A DNA stretch of 64,000 nt from Sinonovacula constricta (lineage: Eukaryota > Mollusca > Bivalvia > Cardiida > Solecurtidae), in the NCBI GenBank assembly GCA_007844125.1, contig CM017567.1, forward strand, positions 40,661,190 through 40,725,189. Reading direction: 5' to 3'. Position 1 is the first letter of the stretch. Every line of letters begins with the position of its first letter. This document shows, piece by piece, positions 1 to 12,317 of this stretch. The position numbers and the translations under genes were made by a program. The notes below the pieces were generated by a model. It worked only from the letters and a program-made list of their open reading frames with translations. It did not search any database and was not told the DNA's origin.

Positions 1-239
1 CCCCTGAAGCATGCTAAAGGCCATGGCTGTCAGGATTCTTGATATAGCTATAACACTGTATAGATAAAACATACGCGTAGATACAAAAATAAATTACTTT
101 CTGACATCATTTTATTGAACTATATTCAAATGTTATCATTTTCCCATTTATATTTCACAAGCTATGTAGCCAAGTTGAATTTTGTGTTTTCAAATTCTTG
201 ACCAATGTTTAACCTAACATCATACCTACCATCGAACTA

Positions 240-1725
240 TGAGTTATATGACAGAGATAAATGTGAGTTATACCGGAAATACTCTGAGCTTGTGACAGAG
301 ATAAATGTGAGTTATGCTGGAAATACTCTGAGCTTTTGACAGAGATAAATATGAGTTATACCCGGAAAAACTCTGATCTTGTAACAGAGATAAATATGAG
401 TTATACCTGGAAATACTCAGAGCCTGTGACAGAGATAAATATGCGTTTTACCCGGACATATTCTGATCTTTTAACATGTGAGTTATGCCAGAAATACTCT
501 GATCTTGTAACAGAGATAAATGTGAGGTATGCCCGGAATACTCTGAGCTTGTGACAGAGATAAATATGAGTAATACCCGGAAATACTCTGAGATTGTGAC
601 AGAGATGAGTGTGAGTTATGATGGAAATACTCTGAGCTTGTGACAGAGATAAATGTGAGTTATGCCAGAAATAATCTGAGCTTGTGACAGAGATCAATAT
701 GAGTTATACCCGGGAATACTCTAATCTTTTGACAGAGATAAATTTGAGGTATGCCGGAAATACTCAAATCTTGTTACAGAGATAAATATGAGATACGCCA
801 TAAATACTCTGATCTTGTAACAGAGATAAATGTGAGTTATGCCCGGAATACTCTGAGCTTGTGACAGAGATAAATATGAGTAATACCCGGAAATACTCTG
901 AGATTGTGACAGAGATGAGTGTGAGTTATGATGGAAATACTCTGAGCTTGTGACAGAGATAAATGTGAGTTATGCCAGAAATACTCTGAGCTTGTGACAG
1001 AGATCAATATGAGTTATACCCGGGAATACTCTAATCTTTTGACAGAGATAAATTTGAGGTATGCAGGAAATACTCTAATCTTGTTACAGAGATAAATATG
1101 AGATATGCCATAAATACTCTGATCTTGTAACAGAGATAAATGTGAGTTATGCCAGAAATACTCTGAGCTTGTGACAGAGATGAGTGTGAGTTATGATGGA
1201 AATACTCTTAGCTTGTGACAGAGTTAAATGCGAGTTATACCCGGAAAATCTCTTTCATCTTGTAACAGAGATAAATATGAGTTATGCCAGAAATACTCAG
1301 AGCTTGCGACAGAGATAAATGTGAGTTATACCCGGGATTACGCTGAGCTTGTGACAGAGATAAATGTGAGTTATGCTGGAAATACTCTGTGCTTGTGACG
1401 GAGATAAAAGTGAGTTATGCTGGAAATACTCTGATCATGTAACAGAGAGAAAAGTGAGTTATATCTGGAAATACTTTGACTTTGTGACAGAGGTAAATGT
1501 GAGTTATACCGGAAGTACTCTGCGCTTGTGACAGATAAATATGAGTTATGCCAGAAATACTCTGAGCTTGTAACAGAGATAAATGTGAGTTATACTCGAA
1601 AATACTCTGAGCTTGTGGCAGAGATGAATATGAGTTATGCCAGAAATACTCTAAGCTTGTAATGCAGATAAATGTGAGTTATACCCGGAAATACTCTGAG
1701 CTTATGACAGAGATAAATGTAATGA
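240..1725. repeat. Satellite, 44-45 bp unit, about 33 copies
   Basis: Direct tandem copies of a unit containing GACAGAGATAAATGTGAGTT followed by a variable middle and AAATACTCTGAGCTTGT. Units differ at a few positions. A variant unit (GATGAGTGTGAGTTATGATG) recurs at about 601, 911 and 1176, so groups of seven and then six units were copied as blocks (310 and 265 bp). Short open frames on both strands here are products of the repeat. Confidence 0.95.
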
Positions 1726-3230
1726 TCCCGACAGTGTTAGAGAGTGCATTGTTAGACTTTAAAAAGCACTGTACTTTTTATCAGAGGACCTTTGCTATCA
1801 ATGCAATGAGTTGACTTGCTTGTTTACTCTCCGCAAGACTTGAAAATTGTTTTTAGTTTCTGTCATCTTTGTAAGACATATTGTTTAATGATTTATAGAT
1901 TGAGAGGCAGCGATCTTCCGAGCCACTTCCAGAAAGCATGGTAGAAGATGTCACCACCAGGTTTGGTCAGAGCTTACCATCTGTCTGCCACTGGTAATAA
2001 TTTAAAAAATGTAATGTTGGATAAATATCTACTCCCATTTTAAGAAAGGCAAGTGTGAAGGACATTATGCAGAATTGGAAAATTAACACAACAAGTTGTT
2101 GTGATGATTGCCTTAAAAGACGTACATGAGGGGTAATCCAAATTCCTGGCCTTTCCAAACAGAAGGAAACATATTTGACATAAAATATGAGCCTCATGTG
2201 TTGATATGACATTTGTTTCCTCCACTCATGATACTTTATTTTACATGGGTATTTTCCTGTACTTGTGGTAAGGTATCTAGTTATAATAGGGCTCTGCAAG
2301 CAAATGGTTGACTCAGAAGCAAGGTAAATGGACCATGTCTTATAAATAATAGCAAAAGGAGTAGGCAAAGAGGATTACAAGCACTTGCTAAATTATTGTG
2401 CAAATGGAGGATTTTATTTCATTGCCCCTCAAAATTGATAAATTTAAGACATCGTAAACGAATCATTACATCTGAGTGTACGAGTACTTTTCTGTATGAC
2501 TAGGTTTTCTGTCGCAAGAGGTTTATGCAAGCAGTTGGTGATTTTCAAGTGCACTGACAGATTTGTCGACAACTTACCTAACTTCTATTTATCTTACTTA
2601 CCAATCTTTGTGTAATTTCATTGATGTCACTTTGAGACTATGGGTAACTACCATGTCAAACAATGTATTCGTAAAATTTATGCAGAAAAGTAATCACATT
2701 TTTGTCGTTCAAAAGAAATGTCCCAAAAATTGAACATTTTATGGTTATATTCTAAATAAATTTAGTTGTGAAGAAAGTCAGGTGTCTTCTTTATAACTGA
2801 AGAAACTCAAAATATCTTGTGTGCTCTCCATGTAAAGTGAAATGATATTCTGCTATTGAGTATTGTTTGGAAACAAACAATAGCACTTGGCAACAATCAA
2901 AACATGTTAATTGATTGGTTTGATTCAAACTAAATTAAAGACATTATGTTACATATTATTAACATACTGAACACAGAAAGATATTTTCCTGTTTTTCTGC
3001 TCTGAGTGTGCATGATAAAAAAGGCCACTAAGCGCTAGATAACTATGCAATATATTAAAGGTATTAAGTGATGCAGGTGATACAGAAATAATGATCGAAG
3101 GAAATGTAGAAAGAAAAAATGTTAACCCTTCAAACCCATATCCCATCAATCCCAGTCTCAAAGCACATGTACCAATATCTAACCACTGCTTTGGGGACTT
3201 TGGTAATACATTTTACATACACCCATTCTT
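1726..3230. other. AT-rich stretch, no gene seen
   Basis: I see no open frame with convincing codon use, no splice-bounded exon and no clear repeat. Frames of 60-133 codons at 1967-2368 and 2949-3161 (minus) have no recognisable domain and biased, low-information composition. Confidence 0.5.
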
Positions 3231-3239
3231 TAGTCATTA

Positions 3240-3610
3240 TAAAGACAATTTTGAACTCTAACTTTATGGTTATACTGTACTAATTGCAAAAATAACACTC
3301 TAAATGTTCAATCTTTCCAACTCTGAAAAGCGTGATAGTGGTCTCTGCTAAAAATAGATATCGACGTCGGATCGGATTATCCACATGACTATATAAAAGT
3401 AAGTGGTCACGTGGCTTTCTAAATTTAAAGATAGCTAACTGCAGCGTGGCTCGGATAGGAAACACCTGTTTGCCAGGACGAGTGGGGATTTATCCTTGAC
3501 TGTTCGCAGAGATCTTTGGCTTCAATGAATAGCATTTTTCAAACCTTTTCATGTACCAATGACTTTTTTGAGAAATTATTTTTGGATGAAACTATCATAT
3601 ACCACCTTAA
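3240..3610. mobile_element. TTAA-flanked inverted-repeat element, copy A (left end decayed)
   Basis: Shares a body with the copies at 5146, 11083 and 21205: a TCTAAATGTTCA-like block, AAATAGATATCGA, GTGGCTCGGATAGGAAA and ATCAATGAACAGCATTTT-like blocks in the same order. The right end, ACTATCATATACCACCTTAA, matches the family terminal repeat and stops at TTAA. The left terminus is not recognisable. Non-coding, so a non-autonomous element. Confidence 0.65.
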
Positions 3611-3612
3611 GT

Positions 3613-4636
3613 ACCAATCCTAGATGCCCATATTGTGACATATCATGACCTGACTTAACATAAGTTGGTAATAATGGCCTGTTGTCATATTTCTAGAATA
3701 TATTTTGTAAGCACCACTCACATATCATTAGTTAATTTTTCATTTAACTTAAAAGTAGTCATAAGTATCTAGCCTAGTTGTGCATATTGTAGGCAAGATA
3801 TGTTTGCTTAAATTTTCACTGAGTTGTGTCCCTTTGTTATATTTCTTGCATATATTTTGTTTGCTCTATTTCTAAGCTCCTCTTGGTAATATTTTTATTT
3901 AACTTCCAATCACTTAAAAGTACCAATGCTAATTGCATATACACTTTTCACATTATGAAAAATTGCTTAATTTTTCAAAAGTTACAGCCCTTCGTTTTAT
4001 TTAACTCTGTTGAATATATTTTGTCTGCAAAGGATTCGAATGAACCTTACATGGAATGTCAGTACTTTCTCTGACATGTTTAAGCAGTATCTCAGAATAT
4101 CTATCATTTTCGATCATGGTTCTTGTTTTAATAACACTTACAACTGTTATTTAATTTTAAAATAATTGATGTTGTCAAATTGATGAAAAAACAACATATC
4201 TTCAGTATAAAAAAAAATCTATCGTTTTTTATTGTACCATTTTCTTTGAAAGTCATCTTTCACCTTAAATTTCACATGCACAGATTAAAATAATTTTACT
4301 GTTTTTAATTATTCTATAAACTTTGTGTTTTAATTTGGTTTTCTTTATTTCTTTTGCAGAACCAGACATGTGTGGTTTTCTTCTCATGACAAATCCATGC
4401 TGAAGACATACTTGTGTTAAAAAACTGTGATAATATCATCTTCATATATTTTGTGATTTGTATCATACCCTCCCCCTAGTCATAAAAAACATTAAAAAAT
4501 CAAGTCATTTTTATAATCTTCATGCTGTATGTTGTAATATATGCCTATTGGTGAAAGGCCGGTTTAAACAAAACCGTTTGATGATGTCGAAACATTTTTC
4601 TTCTATTCATTATCAATATGTAATAACGTCTAACCT
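3613..4636. other. AT-rich stretch, no gene seen
   Basis: Open frames of 82-94 codons occur at 3826-4074 and 4458-4742 (plus), but their composition is that expected of AT-rich DNA and no domain is recognisable. Confidence 0.45.
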
Positions 4637-4705
4637 ACCAAGCTCAAGATTTTACCAAGCTCAAGAAGTTACCAAGCTTAAGAAGTTACCAAGCTTAAGA
4701 AGTTA
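4637..4705. repeat. Short minisatellite, 17 bp unit, four copies
   Basis: Four direct copies of ACCAAGCTTAAGAAGTT at 4637, 4654, 4671 and 4688. The first two carry CTC in place of CTT and the first has a degenerate end. Confidence 0.9.
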
Positions 4706-5145
4706 CGTGGCTGTTATCGGGTACATGGGATCAAAGTTTTAATGATGTACACGTGTCCTTCAACCAGTCACCGGACCAGGATGATGCTGTATGTTGTTAG
4801 TTTATGAGAATAGCACATTGCAAAAGGGACATGTAGAATGCTAAACTATTGTACAATTAACTCTGCAATATGAGATTCTTCACCTTGCTGGACTTTTCAT
4901 TGAATCATCATTTCGATGCACGCAATAACAAAAATTTAAAATCTACACACTGTATTATTTGTAAAAGGAGTTTTTACTTTTACTTTTACTTAAATAACTT
5001 CCAAGCATACACATTTTTATATTATGTAAAACCTGATCTCCCATACCACAAGGTTCCTTGTCTTTTTATTTGGAGTGGAAAAGTTTTGGAATAAATGTAT
5101 CATAATCCTGTGTTAATATTTTTATCTCTGTCATAATTTCCTGGT

Positions 5146-5616
5146 TTAAAGGTGATGTATCAAATGCATGTAACAATATTTTTCACTTTTTTGCGGGCGG
5201 GTGGGAGTGGGGCATATTTAGGCATCATTTCTGCATAAATTCAAACATAAGTCTAAGTGTACAAATTGCGATTATAATCTAAATGTTCATTCTTTGCCAA
5301 TTTATATATAAGCACGATTGTGATCTCTTATAAATAGATATCGATAAATAGATATCAGGGCAGATTATTCAGGTCACGATATAAGGTGATCTCAGAAGTA
5401 AATTGTCACATGGGTCTCTTAGTTTAAAGAAAGCTATCTGCAACTGGCTCAGATAGGAATTACCTATTTTTCAATGGCGAGTAGAGATTTTTGTTTCACT
5501 GTTTGCAGATTTAGGGCATCAATGAACAGCATTTTGCAGGACCTTTTCAGCTAACAAACTCTAATTTTGTTATTTAAAGAAGAATATTTGGTCTAAACTG
5601 TATGATGCTACCTTAA
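5146..5616. mobile_element. TTAA-flanked inverted-repeat element, copy B
   Basis: Left end TTAAAGGTGATGTATCAAA; right end, read on the minus strand, TTAAGGTAGCATCATACAGT. Both lie next to TTAA, and the body matches copies A, C and D. The TTAA duplication is the target preference known for piggyBac-type elements; assigning the family to that superfamily is inference because there is no transposase in the window. Confidence 0.7.
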
Positions 5617-6443
5617 ATTGATATCTGTGTTAAAATTTATGTTTCACTTCTGTGTTTGTTATATTTGGGGTGTGGACAAACTCAGGAACACAATGTTCAG
5701 TATCGTATATACAGAGATATTTTAATCTAAAAATAAACAACGAGAAATAACCCTTAGTATAATATAAATGTCAATTAGGGGTTATTTAATAACATACATA
5801 TATAAGTAAAACAATGTCATTACAAAATAGTAAATAGCAAGAATGCTAGCGGCATTTTTCTAAACATTCAAAACAAGCATTTAGCAAAACCTTGTTAGAC
5901 ATGTTAACACATTCTAACAAAATAATTAGACACAGAACAAGCACAATTCGTTTCTTAACGAAATGATCATATTTACTTTGCAATATAATAACAATATAAT
6001 AACACGTGAACTTCACATGTTAAGCATGGAACAAAAAGATGGAAATTAATATAAACTCATACAACAAGAACTTATACAACTTGAACTTATACCTTTTAAC
6101 TCAACAGTATGTGGTACTGAGATTTCGTCTGTATATCACCTTTCAAAGGATGTGCCTTAGATGTTACAACTGCAAACAGGTTAAAAGAATATTAAGTGCA
6201 TGGAATAATTAAGATAAACGGTGGACGATAGATAGGTTAGGATTATGCAAACGCGACAAGCCAGATTTATAAATATTAAATATTGAAAAATATAAAAATG
6301 CAAGATTACACGGTCCGATCAATCATAGCAATACAATAAACATAAATGGATACAGAACTGATACAAACCATAGCCTAATTGTAACTAAATACAACTTAAA
6401 GTAATAAGACTTCAAAGTCCAATCTGTACACTAATCTTTACAT
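5617..6443. other. AT-rich flank of the integrase fragment
   Basis: No open frame or exon recognised. It lies downstream of the minus-strand integrase fragment and could include retrotransposon 3' sequence, but I find no TG..CA terminal repeat pair to prove it. Confidence 0.3.
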
Positions 6444-6794
6444 CTATCTACTTTGAAGTTCCCGGTGAAACATCAGAAAAGATGGTGTAAACTTAGTTGT
6501 GGCCTGCTTTTGGGTCCTCATGCTGTAAGCAACAGCCTCAAGGTGCTGGTCCCAATCAGCTTGTTTCTCGTTGATTAGTCTGCTGAGGCGTTCCTTTAGG
6601 GTCTGGATAGTCCTTTCAACAAGGCCGTTGCTCTGTGGATGATAAGATGAAGTCACAAGTCTCTGTATTTTAAATTCGGCAGCAAGTTTCTCATTAAGCT
6701 TCTGTGGGGGTCCATATCTACAACAAAACATAGCACAATGTGTAATTAATGCAGCCATTTTGTTAATTCTTTGATATTGATAAACAAAATGCAT
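6444..6794 (-). pseudogene. Decayed Ty3/gypsy-type integrase core fragment
   Basis: The minus-strand frame contains RYGPP, SSYHPQSNGLVERTIQTLK, then a region ending FLMFHRE, the usual order in the integrase catalytic core of Ty3/gypsy elements and genes derived from them. The Glu of the D,D-35-E triad is the E in LVERT. Family members normally have about a dozen residues with the second catalytic Asp between the RYGPP block and the following KLNEKL-like helix. Here they are joined directly, so that Asp is missing. The frame ends at TAG soon after the MFHRE block, and the upstream pol domains are absent. A TTTTGTTGTAG sequence just before the RYGPP codons could act as a splice acceptor, so use as a host exon is possible but weakly supported. 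Confidence 0.75.
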
Positions 6795-7670
6795 TACCTT
6801 GGCTGTAGCTTATTTAATATTAATTATGTGTACATTTATTGGGATCTTTCTTAATGTCTAAAAAACCTATTTGTATTAAATACATGTCATAATAGTATGC
6901 GTTTTTGAGGGTTTCATGGAATTATTTCTGGCCTTACTTTTATTGTAATCTTTAGCCAAGACAAATTTCATCTCTGCATAAATGGTTTAAAAGTATAAAC
7001 TGTCAAATTGATGTTTCACCTATTTGTTCTCTATTTTACATGCTATAGAGACTTATAGTTTTTATAATAATTGAATCTGGCATACAAACTGTTATATTTT
7101 CTCATCGACATGTATCTCTTCAAATTGGTCACCACAAATTGTGCTTACTGTTGTAATAACCCAAATTAAAAAAATATATTCCCCTCTTTCTTTAGTTCCT
7201 TGATGTCTAGTATGTGTTGGTTGATTCAGACAAAATGCTTATACATAGTAAGGGATTCCCAATGGTAAATTTTGTTTGAGGGGTTAAGTATAGGACATTG
7301 ACAAGCAGATTTCATTCAGACCTTTAAGTACATTTAATTTGCCTTTTATGGAATTAAGTATGACACAATTTCTACATTTACCAAGCATTTAAGCAGGCAT
7401 TATTAAGCTGTATAAGAGATATGGTACAACCAAAAATTTATACAACAACCCAATTTGCTTCACAAACACAGACACTTGTATTAAAACTTCTAGACTCTAC
7501 CCAATTATTACAAGCTTTATCAATTTCATCGGGAAAAAATAAATAAAAGCATCAATTTTCCTCAGCAATGAGAGGGTATCACAGTTTTTGTGACTGGGAT
7601 ACAACATATGATTTTCGATAGATGAAAGAATTGATGGGAACAATTGTCTAATCATTAGATTAACAATTAA
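6795..7670. other. AT-rich stretch, no gene seen
   Basis: No pol-like coding continues upstream of the integrase fragment. A 72-codon minus frame at 7497-7715 overlaps the decayed end of the LINE fragment and is not convincing by itself. Confidence 0.4.
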
Positions 7671-7689
7671 TTTATTGTTTTGGATTTTA

Positions 7690-8380
7690 CGGCACACCGA
7701 CACTTGACAGGTCATACGGCGCCGAATACAAAGAAGTTTAATGTGAATAGAGACCGGTTTACATTTCTTAATTGCATTTCTCTTTACTTAGTTATATCGT
7801 GTTCGCGCTTGTTCTTTTTCTCTTTGTTTCTGTTTTGTCCCGTGTATAATCGTTTGTCTTTGAATTAAATTCATTGCGCGCATCCCAACATTCCAAGTTA
7901 AACCATTCTTGGCTTGTTTTATTGTATTGTTTACGATTTCATGACTTGCGAGTAACCGTTTACAATTTCATTCATTCGCATAGTAAATTCCGATACCACG
8001 TGATCGATATCAGCCGTGTCAACCAATGAAATGAGTTCTTATACCCTAAACTTACTATCTCGGTCAATCGTATTTTGAAAGCGTGGGAAATTAAACTCGT
8101 CTATTTTTACATAGGTAGGGGCGCTTTGTTTGTCATTGCAACGTTTACTGTTTTCTCCCATTGCGCGAGTTTTTAAGCAGAATAATATTGACGCGTGATC
8201 AGAAGACTTATTAAAATCTCGAATATTAAAGTCTGATATATAATTGAAATTTTCAAAACATGTACGTAAGAAACCCACAGTGCTTGACCCACTCTTGGAT
8301 AAAAATGTGACTTTTCCATAAGTATCATTTAAAATTCTTCCATTTACATTTGATAAACCCGTGTTTATACACAAGTTCCA
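7690..8380 (-). mobile_element. LINE fragment: end of endonuclease domain and linker toward the reverse transcriptase
   Basis: The minus frame 8039-8374 (111 codons) reads as the second half of an APE-type endonuclease of a non-LTR retrotransposon: LSNVNGRILND, then GKVTFLSKSGSSTVGF, then ISDF...SDHASILFCL. The SDH is the conserved catalytic Ser-Asp-His motif near the end of that fold. Downstream on the minus strand to about 7690, coding-like pieces rich in Lys/Arg/Glu (LTWNVGC, then a basic helix) match the linker before the reverse transcriptase, but frameshifts and stops break them. No FADD box is present. This is a dead internal fragment. Confidence 0.75.
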
Positions 8381-8399
8381 ACCATATCGGTAGATCGTA

Positions 8400-10030
8400 T
8401 GATTGGAGGAAAAGTTACATTGTCAGCAAAACTATAAAGATATAACTACGACAAGATAATCAATTTTATCTGATGTACGACTATTAAAGTATAAAGAATT
8501 GCGCTTATCCACAATTGAATCAGTCCTATGATATCCAATGATAAATGCAGTAATAAGTGTGCGTAGTGAGTCTACCTTCTGTAAGCCATGTCTAAATGAC
8601 TTAATACTTAACTTTTCAAAATGTATAGACTTATATAAAACAGTATAGGCAAAATATATGTAAAATCCTTCTTAGAAAATTGCTATTGCGCTTACGTTCA
8701 TACTGAACGGCCGTCGGCTTTGAAAGCTGAACAAAAAAAAGCTCTCTTTACTCGGGAAAATCTGCCTTTTATACCTTTCAGTAGAAGTTGACTAAGTGAC
8801 CAACTAAAAATGGGTAAAATGACCAAAGATGGTTAATTGGTCAGTGACCAGACGAATATTGACCAAATAATGGGTCACAATTTATGGTAAATCGATAACC
8901 CATGTTAAAATCTTTATACAGCTTTACAAAGGCTAATAAAAATATAAGAAATTAATTTGTAAAGATATAAAGTTATTTAATATCAAAACTTTATACCTTG
9001 GAGACGAATCTTTGCCTATTCATCATTTTCTTACGTGCAGACTTTATCTTAAGAGGACGATGCAAATTACTACGTATTAGCAACAAAATTTACAATTCCA
9101 TGATGCAACATTCAAGATGGGAACTACGAACATGCCGTTACACTTTCAAAAAGTACATTACTGAATTTAAAAAGGTTTTAGCTTGATGAAACATGGACAT
9201 ACCTTGATAATTAGACTTAAAACTAATTGGAATGAAGTCTTCAAGAAACAAGGCTCTTAAATATGGGTGTCAACAAAATGAAGTCGCGAAAACCGATGAA
9301 ATGTAAAAATGACTCCAGTAAGGTCTGTACGAGCACAGAGTTAAATGGTATGCTATTGGCTAGTGTGTAAACTTTGGTCAACACATATTTTTGCAATTTT
9401 GTGGCTTGTTTCCATCATCTATCGTCTCAACAGATTAATGCATAAAGACAAAAGGAAAACGTCAGAAGTGACTTAAAATAGCATTGCTAGACCATTTTTA
9501 AAGATGAATAATTATTTAAAAGTTGTGTCTCTCTTTTGAAGATTGGTGTTTTTCAATTACAAACAGTAAATATTGTTGAAATATCTTGCTTCTAGCCTAC
9601 TTTATGCCGCTGTTTGTGAAACTACTATATGCGGCAACAAAAACAAAAAATCACAAAAAATCATCAAAACATGACCCAGAGAATATTAAGTGCAAAAACC
9701 ATATATTTTATCTATGGTTTTAACATAAGTAATTTAAATGTTCCATAATAAATAACATAGGCATTACCAAATATACTTTAAGCATGTATTATACAGGAAA
9801 AGACATCTTGCAAGGTCAACAACTACTCTTTATTTATTTGTCATAGAATGGGACAAAAAAAAAAACAGAAAAAAAAAAGATAAAATTCAAAGTGAAAGAC
9901 ATTTATATAATAATGTACTGAAATTTTCCTTTTAGGGTCTAATCAAGACTTGTAAATGCTTTTGTCTGTAAGTAGTTAATGCAGGAGTGTACACTATTAT
10001 ATTAAATTATTTACCCTTGTGACTATATTA
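8400..10030. other. AT-rich stretch with short GACCAA-type repeats
   Basis: At 8790-8885 there are several near-copies of TGACCAA, on both strands, without a fixed period. A poly-A rich tract lies at 9850-9880. No exon or domain was recognised. Confidence 0.4.
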
Positions 10031-10037
10031 ATTTGTT

Positions 10038-10057
10038 TTGTGTGTGTGTGTGTGTGT
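10038..10057. repeat. (TG)n microsatellite
   Basis: About nine uninterrupted TG dinucleotides followed by a T run. Confidence 0.95.
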
Positions 10058-10544
10058 TTTTAAATACACCAAGTAAACTAATAAACTAGAGGTACACAAA
10101 AATCAGAACTCAGCAAGCACACACATGCATGCAGGTACATAAGGCCGAAGAATTATTTCCATAATATTTGTATTTTGATTAAAAAGCATAATGTATATAT
10201 CTATGCTGATTGCCAATGGAAGGGCTTTGTTTCCTTCTTTAAGAGGAGCATTCCCTCTGAAAATTCTTTATTATCATGCAGTTTTCCTCAGTTACTTTAC
10301 ATCGGGCTTTTTCATTCTAATTTAAGGAAAAAATCAGGCTATTTTCCCCCAAATTATAGGACATGGGCCCCTTACCCTAGCAGTGAAAAATAGCATTTAA
10401 TGGCAACAGAAAGTTTAAAATTTAAGCATGGAAATTCTAAAATAAGAAATGTCTAGTTTAGATGATGCATCATGTAATGACAAACTAGAAAGTCAAGGAT
10501 TAAGTGTTAGTAACTTTTGGTGGAAATCAAAGTTGTTTTAATAA

Positions 10545-10600
10545 GTACAATACAATACAAAATCTTTATTTCCACCAATATATAGGTGATATGCATTATG
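10545..10600 (-). mobile_element. LINE-like 3' tail
   Basis: On the minus strand the sequence runs GGTGGAAATAAAGATTTTG and then TATTGTATTGTA. A polyadenylation signal followed by a short A/T/G tandem tail is common at the 3' end of non-LTR elements. No coding part was found upstream, so this is inference from the tail alone. Confidence 0.4.
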
Positions 10601-11082
10601 TTTTTCGTTTGTTTGTTTTTTACAAATGAACAGTAGAACAATTTCAAAGTTATGCAATGTACATGAATATAATACACAAAAATGAAATAATAATCATAAA
10701 AGTCTAATGCTTTGAATTTAATGTTTGTACTATTTTTCTACATAAAGATCTTGTATCCGCGCCAGTACATCGATTTTGATATATCGAACAAGGAAGCGAG
10801 TAAATCTGATGTAAAAACAGAAACAATGAACAGGAACCAAACTGTGAAACTGGCAACTGTTAAAGTTGAACTGCTGCTTACATAAATGTAAGAATGAAAT
10901 GCATCTTTCTAAAAATATAATGATGCATAAGTTACAACAGTATTAGCTAGTGCTTACATTAACGAAAAGACATCCCATATATTCAGTAAAATAATGAAAT
11001 CTCTTTAGAAGTACTGTTTTCAAGTGAATCTTAAGAGTTTATTGTTGCTCATTATTGCATCCTTTCTTTAAAAGGTGTTTTA

Positions 11083-12317
11083 TTAAAGGTGGTATCTGAC
11101 AGTTTACCTACACCAAATGAATGTAACAATATTTATCCAGATTTCTGGGAATTTATTAATAGTTTTGTATAAACTCATACTTTATTCTGAGTTCAGATGA
11201 TTCTGGACTCTTCCTGCATGTAAGACATAGCAAAAAAAACAACAACAATCTGAATGTCATTTCTTTCCAAATCCATAAATAAGCACGAAATAAGCTAAAA
11301 ATAGATCTCGAAGTCAGCACGCCCTATCCGGATGACAATTTAACGCAATCTCAAAAGTAAGTTGTCAAATAGTTTTCTTACTTTATAAATAGCTATCTCT
11401 GCAACGTGGCTCAGATAGGAAATATCTGTTTATAATGATAATTAGGATTTAATGTTTCACTTTTCACTCAGATCTAGAGCATCAATGAACAGCATTTTAA
11501 GGACCTTTTCAGGTAAAAATAAATTATCTTTTGTTTTTATGTGACGGGTCGTGGTAGGAACCAAATTTATTTGATAACAAGTCCGTATAAGGTTTAGAGA
11601 CTTTTTATTTGTTTATGCTCTACGAAGAAAAACCTGCGAATAATAAATAACATAATAAATAAATACTGCCACATTATTAATTGGCGGAGCTATAACAAAT
11701 TAGAATTAAGCAATACAAATATTCGCAGTTACAAAACAGACATGAACCAATTCAAACAAATCAAGTAAAATACAGAAATACAACCATTTCAATATCAATG
11801 CTACAATCACTTACCAAACACAACTTGTCATTTACCAATAATGTAAATACAGCTATAGTGTAAGATAAACTATAGTTATGCTGTAACGCTAGTTCTACAT
11901 TATTTTACTACATTCTCTTTCGAGCATTATCAAAGCGTTAAAGTTAACGTAAAAGTAAATGAGTTGCTGTCGGTAGGTGAGTGGCAGGTGCAATGTTTGA
12001 TGGTAAGGACTGTGGTAAAAAAAGAAAACTTTCAAATCTCGTAAAAATCTATCTCTCACGAGAACATATATCTGGACAGACATGACAAGAACAGGTTTGA
12101 CAAGTCCCGTGCATCACGCAGACAAGACGCAAACAACCACGCCCACATGCACGGACCTTACATAAAACACACAGACTATAAGACACAAGCTGCCCGACAC
12201 TAACAAAACGGACAATAACAAAACTGACTATAGCACAACGTACATTTAAACAGAGCATGAAGCACTGGTGACATTTAAAACAAATATTTGGTTTAAACCG
12301 TCGGATACCACCTTTAA
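11083..12317. mobile_element. TTAA-flanked inverted-repeat element, copy C, split by an insertion
   Basis: Left end TTAAAGGTGGTATCTGACAG; right end on the minus strand TTAAAGGTGGTATCCGACGG. This is the best-preserved terminal pair of the family, with TTAA on both sides. The body matches copies A and B up to about 11535. Then 734 bp of unrelated sequence interrupts it and the last 40 bp resume at 12278. Confidence 0.8.
11540..12273. mobile_element. Probable solo LTR inserted in copy C
   Basis: The insert starts TGTGACGGGTCGTGG and ends CTGGTGACA, so it has the TG..CA termini of LTRs. It is flanked by TTTA at 11536-11539 and 12274-12277, a 4 bp target duplication. It holds no pol-like frame, and AATAAATAAC-type signals lie near its left part. 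An alternative boundary uses the 5 bp direct repeat GTGAC at 11541-11545 and 12268-12272. The insertion itself is certain from comparison with copy B; the LTR identity is inference. Confidence 0.6.

Noticed and set aside
401..697. 98-codon minus frame in the first satellite
   Set aside because: It repeats with the 44-45 bp unit.
12049..12258. 69-codon Cys-rich minus frame
   Set aside because: It lies inside the probable solo LTR; Cys spacing fits no finger or toxin pattern and there is no signal peptide logic.
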